The notes under the pieces: model-generated | Databases searched by the model: none | Seen by the model: only the letters and a program-made list of their open reading frames with translations | What the model was told of the DNA's origin: nothing | Translations under genes and position numbers: made by a program | Source of the DNA: Amaricoccus solimangrovi | GTDB lineage: Bacteria > Pseudomonadota > Alphaproteobacteria > Rhodobacterales > Rhodobacteraceae | Length of the DNA: 51,611 nucleotides | Assembly (NCBI RefSeq): GCF_006385685.1 | Contig: NZ_VFRP01000005.1 | Location: 1 to 51,611, forward strand | Direction: 5' to 3' | Part shown: piece after piece, positions 15,739 through 24,862 of the stretch | Layout of the letters: every line of letters begins with the position of its first letter | Numbering within the stretch: the stretch's first letter is position 1

Positions 15739-17145
15739 TCAGCTGAAGACGACCTGGGCCGAGGTGTATTCCCTCAGCCCGTCCTCGGCGAATTCGACGC
15801 CGAGCCCGGATTGCTTCACGCCGCCGAAGGGGGCGTTCGGCTGGATCGCGCCGTGCTTGTTGATCCAGACCGAGCCGCATTCCATCCGCTTCGCCACCGC
15901 CCTGGCGGCCTCGATGTCGGAGGACCAGACCGAGCCGCCGAGGCCGTTCGGGCTGTCGTTCGCCGCGGCGATCGCCTCTTCGACATCGGTGTAGCGGATG
16001 ACGGGCAGCGCCGGGCCGAACTGCTCCTGGTCGACGAGGGCGTGGCCGTTGGTTAGGCCGGCGATGATCGTGGGCGGGAAGAACAGCCCCTCGCCGGGCG
16101 CGCCGCCGAGCAGAACCTCGCCCCGGCCCGCCGCGTCGGCGACGAGGCGGGAGAGCTTGTCATGCTGCATGCGGTTCTGCACCGGACCGAGGACCGAGGC
16201 CTCGTCGAGCCCGTCGCCGACCGGGATCTTCGCGGCGTAGGCGACCAGCGCGTCGCAGACCGCGTCGTGGATCGAGTCGTGGACGTAGAGGCGTTTCATC
16301 GCGGCGCAGGTCTGGCCGTTGTTGAGGAACGCGCCCCAGAACAGACCCTCGGCGATCTTCGCCGGATCGGCGTCGGGCAGCACGATGCCCGCGTCGTTGC
16401 CGCCGAGTTCGAGCGTTAGACGCTTCAGGGTATCAGCGGCGGAGCGCATCACGTGGCGTCCGGTCACGGTCGAGCCTGTGAAGACGATCTTGGCGATGTC
16501 CGGATGCGCCGACATCGCGGCGCCGATGTTGAACTCGCGGTCATCGCCCGAGACCGAATTCAGCACGCCCGCGGGCAGAACCTCGTTCAGGATCTCGACC
16601 ATGCGCAGCGTCGCGAGCGGCGTATAGGGCGAGGGTTTGATCACCACGGTATTGCCGGTCCGGAGCGCGGGCAGGACATGCCAGACCGCGATCATCACCG
16701 GGAAGTTCCAGGGCGTGATCGAGCCGACCACGCCAAGCGGCTTGCGGTAGAGCTCGACCCGGCCCTCGTTCGTGTCCTGCAGGGTCTCCATGGGGAGCGA
16801 GAGGCTCGCGGTATGGTCGGCCCAGGCGGCGGCGCCGCCGAGTTCCCAGCGCGAGCCGAGGCCGTTCAAGGGCTTGCCCTGCTCGAGCGTCAGGATGCGC
16901 GACAGTTCCTCGGCGTGCTCCCGAAGCTTCGCGGCGACGGCCTCGCAGGCCTCGCGCAGGGTCGCGTCGTCCTGGGCGGACCACGCCGGAAACGCCCGCT
17001 TCGCGGCGGCGACCGCGGCTTCGAGCGTCGCCGCGTCGCCATTGGGCGCCCGTCCGGCCTCGCCGCCGGTCGATGGGTTCGCGACCGCGAAGGTTTCAGG
17101 GGTGGTGACGGACGTCCCGTCGATGACGAGGCGGTAGTCGGTCAT
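15739..17145 (-). CDS. NAD(P)-dependent aldehyde dehydrogenase, probably for phenylacetaldehyde
   Basis: A 468-residue ALDH-superfamily enzyme, full length. Catalytic Cys280 lies in NNGQTCAAMKR, general-base Glu246 in LTLELGGNDAG, and the cofactor site in FTGSTVTGRHVM. It converts an aldehyde to its acid in the cytoplasm. Position between the AraC-type regulator and the aromatic amine dehydrogenase genes makes the dehydrogenase's aldehyde product the obvious substrate, which would feed phenylacetate into the paa genes. The substrate is inferred from context. Confidence 0.88.
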   Translation of the reverse strand: MTDYRLVIDGTSVTTPETFAVANPSTGGEAGRAPNGDAATLEAAVAAAKRAFPAWSAQDDATLREACEAVAAKLREHAEELSRILTLEQGKPLNGLGSRWELGGAAAWADHTASLSLPMETLQDTNEGRVELYRKPLGVVGSITPWNFPVMIAVWHVLPALRTGNTVVIKPSPYTPLATLRMVEILNEVLPAGVLNSVSGDDREFNIGAAMSAHPDIAKIVFTGSTVTGRHVMRSAADTLKRLTLELGGNDAGIVLPDADPAKIAEGLFWGAFLNNGQTCAAMKRLYVHDSIHDAVCDALVAYAAKIPVGDGLDEASVLGPVQNRMQHDKLSRLVADAAGRGEVLLGGAPGEGLFFPPTIIAGLTNGHALVDQEQFGPALPVIRYTDVEEAIAAANDSPNGLGGSVWSSDIEAARAVAKRMECGSVWINKHGAIQPNAPFGGVKQSGLGVEFAEDGLREYTSAQVVFS

Positions 17146-17197
17146 GTGATTTCCTCCGGTTGGCGCCTCATTCCGGGCAGCCTGGTTGCGAGGGAAT

Positions 17198-18253
17198 CTA
17201 GCCGTTCAACAGGGGCGGATCTTGGACGAGACCGCCAATCGGATTGGAGTCTTCCGACACGGCCCTGCTGATCGCGCCCGGCGGCACGCCGTAACGCGTC
17301 CGGAACTCGCGATAGAAGTAGGACAGGTCGTTGAAGCCGCTCTCCATCGCGATCGCCGCGATACTGGCCGAGGCGGGCCTGGCGCGCGCCCCGACCAGTC
17401 TCGCATGCGCGGTCCGGAGCCGCGCGGCGAGGATGCGGCGGCTCGCGGTTTCGCCCAGCGTCCGGAAATGCCGCTGCAGGGTGCGCTCCGAGACGTTCAG
17501 CCGTTCCGCCAGCGCCACCGGCCCGAATTCGGGATCCGGCGCATGGCGGTCGATCAGCCGGAGCGCGCGCGACAGCACGGCCTTCTCCGCCCGCTCCCGC
17601 AGCGAGACCTGCGTCGAAAGGCACTGGAAATAGGCGCCGAGCAGGCCGAGAAAGGCCTCGCCGAGCACGGAGTTCGCCGCCTCCGGCTCGCTCGCCATCT
17701 TGGTCACCACGGCGCGCATCGCCTCGAGCAGCGGATCGTCGCGCCGGATACGCTGGCCGCCGGCGCAGATGGCGCCGAACCGGCCGAGCATCTCCCGGCG
17801 GGGCAGGTGCATCGAGATCTGGGTGGAGGCGCCGTCATAGGCGAAGTCCGAAGGTAGCGTGGAATCGACGAGGTACATGTCGCCGGGCAGGAGATCGGCG
17901 CTTCGCTCGCCCTGGGTGATGCGCGCCGCGCCGGCCGCCTGGATCAGCAGGAACAGGTGCTCGCCCGGCTGCTGCCGCGCGAGGCGCGCGTCGCGTACCA
18001 CGCGCGTCGCCTCGAACGACACCACCGCGGTCTCGACCCCGCCGAGGCTGCGCGGCCCGACGTCGCCCACGACGACGTCGCGCCTGGTCGGGCCCGGCTC
18101 GATCGAGAAGAGCCCGCAGACCGCGCGCAGGTCGTCCTGCAACAGGTCGACCGACTTCGGAGACAGGGTCTCCGGGAGCGGGACGCCCCAAGCCCTCCCC
18201 ACTCCCGGCTCGGGCAGCCGAGGCGGATCGGCCGACATGGCAGGATGCTCCAT
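17198..18253 (-). CDS. AraC-family activator, FeaR-like
   Basis: A 351-residue regulator. The N-terminal half is an AraC-binding-like (cupin) domain (LLIQAAGAARITQGERSADLL, LVDSTLPSDFAY). The C-terminal two helix-turn-helix motifs are LAERLNVSERTLQRHFR and SIAAIAMESGFNDLSYFYREF. GGAGG nine bases upstream supports ATG 18253; the in-frame ATG at 18277 lacks such a site. It is 52 bases upstream of the aldehyde dehydrogenase gene. By context it should sense the amine or aldehyde and activate this cluster, as FeaR does for phenylethylamine in E. coli. Confidence 0.85.
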   Translation of the reverse strand: MEHPAMSADPPRLPEPGVGRAWGVPLPETLSPKSVDLLQDDLRAVCGLFSIEPGPTRRDVVVGDVGPRSLGGVETAVVSFEATRVVRDARLARQQPGEHLFLLIQAAGAARITQGERSADLLPGDMYLVDSTLPSDFAYDGASTQISMHLPRREMLGRFGAICAGGQRIRRDDPLLEAMRAVVTKMASEPEAANSVLGEAFLGLLGAYFQCLSTQVSLRERAEKAVLSRALRLIDRHAPDPEFGPVALAERLNVSERTLQRHFRTLGETASRRILAARLRTAHARLVGARARPASASIAAIAMESGFNDLSYFYREFRTRYGVPPGAISRAVSEDSNPIGGLVQDPPLLNG

Positions 18254-18329
18254 TCCCGAGGCCCTCCCGGCGCTCATTGACCCAAGACGCTACACCCGCC
18301 GTGCCGGCGCGGCGAGCGCGGAGTCGCCT

Positions 18330-20282
18330 TCAGCCCTTCCCGCCGGTCTGGAACATCGGCCCGCCGCGGTGGCGCGGGAAGCCGTAGCCGTGGATCTCGA
18401 CGAGGTCGATATCCGCCGCCTGCCCGGCGATCCCCTCGGCGAGGATGGCCCCGCCCTCCGCCGCCATCTCGCCGACGAGATGCCCCGCGATGTCGGCCGG
18501 CAGCTCCCCGCCCCCGATCTCGCCCGCGAGCAGCCCCGCGACCGTCTCCGAGGGCCGCGGCTTCCGGTCGCCGGGGGCGTAGTCGTACCAGCCGCCGCCG
18601 GTCTTCTGCCCCTTGCGCCCGGCGCGCACCAGAATGTCGCCGAGCGTCGCGGGTACGTCCTCGCCGCGCGCGCGGGCGCCCTCGCGCTGAAGGAAGGCGA
18701 TGTCGAGCCCGCCCAGATCCTGCGCCTCGAACGGCCCCATCGCGAAGCCGAAGCCGCGCATCGCCGCGTCGATGCCCTCGATGGTCGCGCCCCGGCGCAG
18801 CAGATCCTCGGCCGCGGCCCGGTAGCGCTTCAGGATCCGGTTCCCGATGAACCCGTCGCAGATCCCCGCCCGGACCGGCACCTTGCGCAGCCTGGCGGCG
18901 AGGGCGAAGCCGGTCGCGAGCGTCTCCGCGCTGGTCGCGGGCGTCGGCACGATCTCGAGGAGCTTCATCACATTGGCCGGGCTGAAGAAGTGGAGGCCGA
19001 TGAAGCGCTCCGGCCCGGCGATGCCTTCAGCGATCGCGCGCGGGTCGAGATAGGAGGTGTTGGTCGCGAGGATCGCGTCGGGCCGGCAGGCGGCGGCGAG
19101 CGCCGAAAAGACCGCGCGTTTGACCGAGATCTCCTCGAACACCGCCTCGATCACGAGATCGACCTCGGCGAGCGCGGCATAGTCGGTGGCGCCCGCGACC
19201 CCCGCCGTGCGCTCGGCCGCCGCCGCCTCGCTCAGCCGGCCGCGCCGGACCGCGCCGTCGAAGATGCCGCGCAGATTGGCGAGCCCCCGGTCGAGCGCCT
19301 CGCCGTCCCGCTCGACCAGCGTCACCGGGATGCCCGCGTCGCGCAGCGCCGCGGCGATGCCCGCCCCCATCGTGCCGCCGCCGACCACGGCCGCGCGCCG
19401 GATCTCGCGCGGGGCGACATTCTTGAGCGAGGCCGGGCGCGCCGCGGCGCGTTCCGCGAAAAAGACGTGCCGCAGCGCCGCCGCTTCGGGACTGGCGCGC
19501 AGCTCCAGAAACGTCTCGCGCTCGAAGGCCATCGCGTCGGCGAAGTCACCTTCCACCGCCCGCTTGAGACAGACGAGCGCGCGGCCGGGCGCCGCCGCGC
19601 CGCGCGCGGCGCGGGCGACGGATTTCTCCGCCGCCTCCCAGAAGCCCGGCTCGGCCGGGAGCGGCGCCCGCGCACTGAGCGGGGCCGGCACGGGGCGCTT
19701 CCCGGCGGCGAAGGCGAGCGCGCCGTCGCGCAGGTCGCCCTCGATCACCGCGTCGATCAGCCCCAACTCCAGCGCCTTCGGCGCCTTCACCGGCTTGCCC
19801 CCCGTGACGATCTCGACCGCGACCGCGGGCGGCACGAGGCGCGGCAGCCGGACGGTGCCGCCCGCGCCCGGCACGAGGCCGAGCGTCACTTCGGGCAGCC
19901 CCACCGAGGCGGAGGCGAGCGCGACGCGGAAGGCGCAGCCGAGCGCGATCTCGAACCCGCCGCCGAGCGCGGAGCCATGGATCGCCGCGACCCAGGGCTT
20001 GCGCGCCGCCTCGATCGCCGCGACGACGTCGGGCAGATGCGGCGGGGCGGGCGGCTTGCCGAATTCGTTCACATCGGCCCCGGCGATGAAGGTGCGGCCG
20101 GCGCAGAGCAGCACGACGGAGTCGACGCGCGCATCGGCGTCGAGCCGCGCGACGGTCTCCAGAAGCGCCTGGCGCAGCGCCAGCCCGAGCGCGTTCACCG
20201 GCGGATTGTCGATGGTGACGACCGCGACCCGGTCCTGGATGTCGATGGCGAGCGGCTGCTCGACGGTGAGTGTCATGGTCAT
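18330..20282 (-). CDS. FadJ-like enoyl-CoA hydratase / 3-hydroxyacyl-CoA dehydrogenase
   Basis: A 650-residue fusion. Residues 1-190 are a crotonase domain (GRTFIAGADVNEF, SALGGGFEIALGC, GLPEVTLGLVPGAGGT). From about 295 there is a 3-hydroxyacyl-CoA dehydrogenase (VVGGGTMGAGIAAAL, FIGLHFFSPANVMKLLEIV, ICDGFIGNRIL). It probably does the PaaF and PaaH steps, since neither is present separately. The protein ends with FPRHRGGPMFQTGGKG, about 40-50 residues short of family members that continue after GGPMF. Its start overlaps the livF stop, so it is the last gene of the paaN-liv operon. Confidence 0.85.
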   Translation of the reverse strand: MTMTLTVEQPLAIDIQDRVAVVTIDNPPVNALGLALRQALLETVARLDADARVDSVVLLCAGRTFIAGADVNEFGKPPAPPHLPDVVAAIEAARKPWVAAIHGSALGGGFEIALGCAFRVALASASVGLPEVTLGLVPGAGGTVRLPRLVPPAVAVEIVTGGKPVKAPKALELGLIDAVIEGDLRDGALAFAAGKRPVPAPLSARAPLPAEPGFWEAAEKSVARAARGAAAPGRALVCLKRAVEGDFADAMAFERETFLELRASPEAAALRHVFFAERAAARPASLKNVAPREIRRAAVVGGGTMGAGIAAALRDAGIPVTLVERDGEALDRGLANLRGIFDGAVRRGRLSEAAAAERTAGVAGATDYAALAEVDLVIEAVFEEISVKRAVFSALAAACRPDAILATNTSYLDPRAIAEGIAGPERFIGLHFFSPANVMKLLEIVPTPATSAETLATGFALAARLRKVPVRAGICDGFIGNRILKRYRAAAEDLLRRGATIEGIDAAMRGFGFAMGPFEAQDLGGLDIAFLQREGARARGEDVPATLGDILVRAGRKGQKTGGGWYDYAPGDRKPRPSETVAGLLAGEIGGGELPADIAGHLVGEMAAEGGAILAEGIAGQAADIDLVEIHGYGFPRHRGGPMFQTGGKG

Positions 20283-20980
20283 ATCCCCAGATAGGCTTCG
20301 CGGATCCGCGGATCGGCGATGAGTTCCTCGGCCGCGCCGCTCATGGTGACGCGCCCGGTCTCGAGCACATAGCCCCGATCGGCGACGCGGAGCGCGCCGA
20401 AGGCGTTCTGTTCGACGAGGAGCACGGTGATCGCGAGGTCGCGCAGGCCCCGCACGACATCGAAGATCTGCGCGACGATGATCGGGGCGAGCCCCATCGA
20501 CGGCTCGTCGAGCAGGAGGCAGGCGGGCCGCCCCATCAGCGCGCGGGCGATGGCGAGCATCTGCTGCTGCCCGCCGGAGAGCCCGCCCGCCGCGAGGTTG
20601 CGCTTCTCCTTCAGGATCGGGAACATGGCGAAGGCGTCGCCCATGTCCTTCTCCACCCGGTCGTCGGCGTAGAGGAAGGCGCCAAGGCGCAGGTTTTCCT
20701 CGACCGTGAGATTGGTGAAGATCTGCCGCCCCTCGGGCGACTGGGCGAGCCCGTGGCCGAGCCGCTTCCAGGCGGGAACGCTGACGAAATTCTCGCCCCG
20801 GAAGGTGACGCTCCCGCCCGAGACCGGCTGGACGCCGGAAAGGCAGCGCAGGAGCGTGGTCTTGCCCGCGCCGTTCGCACCCACAACGGTCACGATCTCG
20901 CCCGAGGCGACCGAGAGGTCGATGCCGTGCAGCACCTCGATCCGGCCGTAGCGCGAGCGCAGTCCCTCGACCTCAAGCAT
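20279..20980 (-). CDS. livF: Branched-chain-type ABC transporter ATPase LivF
   Basis: A 233-residue ATPase with Walker A VGANGAGKTT, signature LSGGQQQMLAIARAL, Walker B ACLLLDEPSMG and the LivF-typical SMGLAPIIVAQIFDV. It pairs with LivG to drive the LivHM permease. The start overlaps the end of livG by 8 bases and its stop overlaps the fadJ-like start. In this operon the cargo is more likely phenylacetate or a related acid than a branched-chain amino acid; that is an inference from context. Confidence 0.93.
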   Translation of the reverse strand: MLEVEGLRSRYGRIEVLHGIDLSVASGEIVTVVGANGAGKTTLLRCLSGVQPVSGGSVTFRGENFVSVPAWKRLGHGLAQSPEGRQIFTNLTVEENLRLGAFLYADDRVEKDMGDAFAMFPILKEKRNLAAGGLSGGQQQMLAIARALMGRPACLLLDEPSMGLAPIIVAQIFDVVRGLRDLAITVLLVEQNAFGALRVADRGYVLETGRVTMSGAAEELIADPRIREAYLGI

Positions 20981-21770
20981 GGGCCACCTCGCCTTCGTGG
21001 AGCGCCGCCGCGTCGGGCCCGAGATAGGCTGCGATCACCTTCGGATCACGGCTCACCGCCTCGGGCTTGCCCTCCGCGATCTTCTCGCCGTGGTCGAGCA
21101 CGACGATATGGTTCGAGATGCGCATGACCATCTTCATGTCGTGCTCCACCAGCAGGATCGCGACGCCCGAGGCCGCGACCTCGGCGATCAGGTGATCGAT
21201 CTCCTCGGTCTCGACCGCGTTGCAGCCGGCCGCGGGCTCGTCCAGCAGCAGCACGCGGGGCTCCAGCGCCAGCGCGCGGGCGATCTCGAGCCGCTTCAGC
21301 GCGCCGTAGGACAGCGCGCCCGCCTCGCGCTCCGCCGCGTTGGCGAGGCCGACACGCTCGAGCAGCGCCCGCGCCCCCGCCTCCGCCGCCCGCGCCCGCC
21401 GCCGAGTCGAGGGCAGGTTCAGCAGGTCGGCGAGGAGCGGGCCGCTCTCGCGGAGATGGAAGCCCGCCACCGCGTTCTCGAGCACGGTCATGTTCTGGAA
21501 GATCTGGAGGTTCTGGAACGTCCGGCTGAGCCCGAGACGGGCGAGCAGGAACGGGTCCATCCCCGTCACATCCCGGCCGTCGAGCACGACCGCGCCCGCG
21601 CCCGGGCGGTAGACGCCCGAGATCATGTTGAAGAGCGTGGTCTTGCCCGCGCCGTTCGGCCCGATCACCGAGACGATCTCGCCCGGGTTGGCCGCGAAGC
21701 TCACGTCATGGACCGCGCGCAACCCGCCGAAGCTGATACCGAGGTTCCGGATTTCGAGGAGCGCGCTCAT
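20973..21770 (-). CDS. livG: Branched-chain-type ABC transporter ATPase LivG
   Basis: A 265-residue ATPase: Walker A IGPNGAGKTTLFNMISGV, LivG-type insert (GLSRTFQNLQIFQNMTVLEN), signature LSYGALKRLEIARAL, Walker B VLLLDEPAAG and a H-loop (LLVEHDMKMVM). Its ATG overlaps the livM stop in an ATGA arrangement. Confidence 0.93.
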   Translation of the reverse strand: MSALLEIRNLGISFGGLRAVHDVSFAANPGEIVSVIGPNGAGKTTLFNMISGVYRPGAGAVVLDGRDVTGMDPFLLARLGLSRTFQNLQIFQNMTVLENAVAGFHLRESGPLLADLLNLPSTRRRARAAEAGARALLERVGLANAAEREAGALSYGALKRLEIARALALEPRVLLLDEPAAGCNAVETEEIDHLIAEVAASGVAILLVEHDMKMVMRISNHIVVLDHGEKIAEGKPEAVSRDPKVIAAYLGPDAAALHEGEVAHA

Positions 21771-22717
21771 TTCTCCCTCCCCCGCACGCGGCGCGCGAGG
21801 CTGGGCAACAGCCCTTCGCGCATGAAGATCATCACCAGCATCATGACGAGGCCGAGCAGGATCTGCTCGTATTCCTGGAACACGGTCAGCACCTGCGGCA
21901 GCGTGGTCAGGATCGCCGCGCCGAGGAAGGCGCCGAGCACCGAGCCCGCGCCGCCAAGCACGGCCATCGTCACCATCTCGATCGAATGCATGAACCCCGC
22001 CACGTCGGGCGTGATGAACTTGTTCTGGAGCGCGAGCAGCGAGCCCGCGAGCGAGGCATAGACCGCCGAGATCACGAAGGCCCGCAGCTTCAGCCGCGCC
22101 ACGTCGATCCCGACCACCCGCGCCGCGATCTCCGACCCGTGCAGCGCGCGGAGCGCCCGGCCGGTCGGGCTGTCGTGCAGGTTGAGCGCGATCCAGGCGC
22201 CGACGACCATCACGAGGCCGGAGAAGAAATACCAGAACTGGGTGTTCCTGATGTCGATCCCGATCGCCTCCAGCGCGTCGTTGAGCCCGAGATCAGGAAC
22301 CTCGATCCCGTCCGGGCCGCGCGTGAGCCAGGCCTCGTTCGCGAGCACCATGGCGACGAGGATGCCGAGGCCGAGGCTCGCGACGGCGAGGTAATAGCCC
22401 CGGAGCCGCAGGATCGGCCGCCCGACGAGCCAGGCGACCCCGCCCGAGAGCGCCGCGCCGAACAGCGCGGCGAGGCCCGGATGCAGCCCGAGATGGACCG
22501 GGGCGAGCGCGCAGGCATAGCCGCCGATCCCGGCGAACCCCGCGTGGCCGAGGCTGACCTGACCCGCGTAGCCGGTCAGGATCACGATCCCCGTCACCGC
22601 GAGGGCGTTGACGAAGATGAGCGAGCCCACGCGGTAGTAGTAGTTCGACGGGAAGAAGAACGGCGAGACGATCACGATCGCCGCGAGGATGAGGAGGGTG
22701 GCGCGTTTCGTCGTCAT
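21767..22717 (-). CDS. livM: Branched-chain-type ABC transporter permease LivM
   Basis: A 316-residue permease with about nine hydrophobic segments and the LivM signature GYAGQVSLGHAGFAGIGGYA near residue 50, then RGYYLAVASLGLGILV and GGAGSVLGAFLGAAILTTLP. ATG 22717 begins two bases after the livH stop; an in-frame GTG two codons earlier is a possible alternative. Confidence 0.93.
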   Translation of the reverse strand: MTTKRATLLILAAIVIVSPFFFPSNYYYRVGSLIFVNALAVTGIVILTGYAGQVSLGHAGFAGIGGYACALAPVHLGLHPGLAALFGAALSGGVAWLVGRPILRLRGYYLAVASLGLGILVAMVLANEAWLTRGPDGIEVPDLGLNDALEAIGIDIRNTQFWYFFSGLVMVVGAWIALNLHDSPTGRALRALHGSEIAARVVGIDVARLKLRAFVISAVYASLAGSLLALQNKFITPDVAGFMHSIEMVTMAVLGGAGSVLGAFLGAAILTTLPQVLTVFQEYEQILLGLVMMLVMIFMREGLLPSLARRVRGREK

Positions 22718-22719
22718 CG

Positions 22720-23592
22720 TCACACCCGGTCCGTCGTCTTGGAGCCGAAGAGGCCCTGGGGCATGGCGAAGAGCACGACGAGGATCACGACGAAGGCGGC
22801 CGCGTCCTTGTAGACCGAACTCACGTATCCCGCCGTCAGCGCCTCGATCAGCCCGAGCAGGATGCCGCCGACCAGCGCGCCCTTCGGGTTGCCCATGCCG
22901 CCCAGCATCGCCGCCGCGAAGCCCTTGAGCGCCAGCGCGATGCCGATGTCGTAGCTCGTGTTGGTGACCGGCGTCGCGAGCACGCCCGCGAGCGCGCCGA
23001 TCGCGGCCGAGAGCGCGAAGGAGAGCGTCATCACCCATTTGACGTTGATCCCCACGAGCTGCGCCGCCAGCCGGTTGTTCGAGGTGGCGAGCACCGCGCG
23101 GCCGGTCAGCGTGCGGGTGAAGAAGGCCCAGAGGCCGATGAAGACCGCGATGGCGCCCGCCAGCATCCAGAGCGACTGCGGCAGGATCGTCGCGCCAAGG
23201 AGCGCGATCGGCGCGTCGCCGGTGAAGGCCGGGAAGCGGTGGAGCTGCTTGTCGAACACGAGCTGCGCCACGCCCCGGATGAAGATCGAGGCGCCGATCG
23301 TGATGATGATGAGCGAGACGACCGGCGCGCCGCGCGCGGGCTCGATCGCGAGCTTGTCGAGCGCGACGCCGACCGCCGCCGTGGCCGCGATCGCGATCAG
23401 CGCGGCGAGCGGCAGCGGCAGGCCTGCGAGATGGGCGAAGGTGGTGATCATGCCGCCGAGCATCACGAATTCGCCCTGGGCGAAGTTCACGACGTCGGAG
23501 GCGTTGTAGATGATGGTGAAGCCGAGGGCGACGAGCGCGTAGACCGCGCCGACCGTCACCCCGGACATCAGGAATTGCATGAGTTCTGACAT
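22720..23592 (-). CDS. livH: Branched-chain-type ABC transporter permease LivH
   Basis: A 290-residue permease with the LivH pattern: MSGVTVGAVYALVALGFTII, NFAQGEFVMLGGM, ATSNNRLAAQLVGINV and GGMGNPKGALVGGILLGL. It forms the membrane channel with LivM. It lies 88 bases downstream of livK, a gap that contains a strong hairpin. Confidence 0.93.
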   Translation of the reverse strand: MSELMQFLMSGVTVGAVYALVALGFTIIYNASDVVNFAQGEFVMLGGMITTFAHLAGLPLPLAALIAIAATAAVGVALDKLAIEPARGAPVVSLIIITIGASIFIRGVAQLVFDKQLHRFPAFTGDAPIALLGATILPQSLWMLAGAIAVFIGLWAFFTRTLTGRAVLATSNNRLAAQLVGINVKWVMTLSFALSAAIGALAGVLATPVTNTSYDIGIALALKGFAAAMLGGMGNPKGALVGGILLGLIEALTAGYVSSVYKDAAAFVVILVVLFAMPQGLFGSKTTDRV

Positions 23593-23633
23593 GGGCTTGC
23601 TGGCTCCGCGAAGGCATCCGGGCGATGGATGGA

Positions 23634-23659
23634 CCGCCCGGGGCGCGAGGCCCGGGCGG
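23634..23659 (-). promoter_or_regulatory. Strong intercistronic hairpin between livK and livH
   Basis: CCGCCCGGG at 23634-23642 is the exact reverse complement of CCCGGGCGG at 23651-23659, with an 8-base loop. No U-run follows, so it is not a classic terminator. Such a stem behind a binding-protein gene usually stabilises the upstream message or causes partial termination, giving more binding protein than permease. Confidence 0.6.
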
Positions 23660-23680
23660 GACGGGGTCAGTCGGCGGCGC

Positions 23681-24817
23681 TCAGTCGACGAGCGTCCAGC
23701 CGCCGTCCCTGATCTCCAGCATCCGGAAGGCGGAAAGGTCGAAGCCGAGGTGATCCTCCGGCGTCATCGTCACGACGCCCGTGGTGCCCGCGAGGCCCGC
23801 GGTCGTCTCGATCGCGTCGCGGATCTCCTCCGGATCGGCCGAGCCCGCCCGCGTGATCGCGTCGGTCAGGATCGCGAAGGCGTCATGCGCGTAGCCGCCG
23901 AAGGTCGAGGGCGCCTCGCCGTATTCCGCCTGGTATTCCGCGACATAGGCCGCGACCACGGGCTTCTGCGGATCGTCGTCCGCCAGCAGGTCCCCGACCA
24001 GCAGCGCGGTGCCAGGCAGGCGCACCCCCTCGGCCGCGCCGGAACCGGCGAGGTCGATGAACCCCTTCGAGGCCACGCCATGGCTCTGGTAGAGCGGCAG
24101 GCCGACGGCGAGCTGCTGGTAGTTGCGCGTCACGACCGAGGGACCCTGGCCGAAGCCCGCGTTCAGCACCGCCTGAACGCCGGCCCTGTTCTTGATGTTG
24201 GTGAGCTGCGGCGTCATGTCCGCGTCGGTCGGGCCGTAGCTCTCGTCGGCGATGACCTCGATCCCCGCCTCGGGGGCGATCTCCAGACACTGCTTGCGCA
24301 TCGAGGCGCCGAAACCGTCGGTGCCGGAGATCATGCCGATCCTGGTGATGCCCCGGGCCTTCATGTCCTCGAAGATCTTGGCGCAGGCCATCCGGTCGGT
24401 ATGCGGCGTCTTGAACACCCAGTCCTTGACCGGATCGATGATCTCGATCGCGCCGGCGAGCGAGATGAACGGCACCTCCGCGTCCTCGGCGACCGGGATG
24501 ATCGACATCGTGGCGCCGGTCGTGGTTCCGCCGATGATCGCCACCACCTCGTCGTCCTCGACGAGCCGGGTCGCGAAGGTGCGCGCCTTGTTCGGATCGC
24601 CGCCATCGTCGTAGAGGACGAGCTCGACCTGCTCGCCGTTGATCCCGCCCGCGGCGTTGAGCTTCTCGACCATCATCTCGAGCGTCTTCGCCTCGGGATC
24701 GCCGAGGAAGGCGGCCGGGCCGGTCTCGGAGATCGTGGCGCCGATCCGGATCTCGGCCGAGGCGGCCGAGGCGGCGCCGAGGGCCGCGAGCGTGGCAAGC
24801 GCGGTCAGGGTCTTCAT
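23681..24817 (-). CDS. livK: ABC transporter periplasmic substrate-binding protein (LivK-like)
   Basis: A 378-residue type I periplasmic binding protein with a signal peptide (MKTLTALATLAALGAASAASA). Typical features are EIRIGATISETGPAAFLGDP, NAAGGINGEQVELVLYDDGG and IIGGTTTGATMSIIPVAED. It should deliver the ligand to LivHMGF. Located 45 bases after paaN and ahead of livH, in a locus otherwise devoted to aromatic acid breakdown, so an aromatic acid ligand is plausible. Confidence 0.9.
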   Translation of the reverse strand: MKTLTALATLAALGAASAASAEIRIGATISETGPAAFLGDPEAKTLEMMVEKLNAAGGINGEQVELVLYDDGGDPNKARTFATRLVEDDEVVAIIGGTTTGATMSIIPVAEDAEVPFISLAGAIEIIDPVKDWVFKTPHTDRMACAKIFEDMKARGITRIGMISGTDGFGASMRKQCLEIAPEAGIEVIADESYGPTDADMTPQLTNIKNRAGVQAVLNAGFGQGPSVVTRNYQQLAVGLPLYQSHGVASKGFIDLAGSGAAEGVRLPGTALLVGDLLADDDPQKPVVAAYVAEYQAEYGEAPSTFGGYAHDAFAILTDAITRAGSADPEEIRDAIETTAGLAGTTGVVTMTPEDHLGFDLSAFRMLEIRDGGWTLVD

Positions 24818-24862
24818 GGGTGTTTCCTCCGGTTGATTGTTATCTGGTTCTGGGTCTTCGGA

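Noticed and set aside
20279-24817. Annotation of the Liv genes as a branched-chain amino acid system
   Set aside because: The families match, but the operon is enclosed by paaN and a beta-oxidation gene and shares the paa operator. The symbols are kept for family only.
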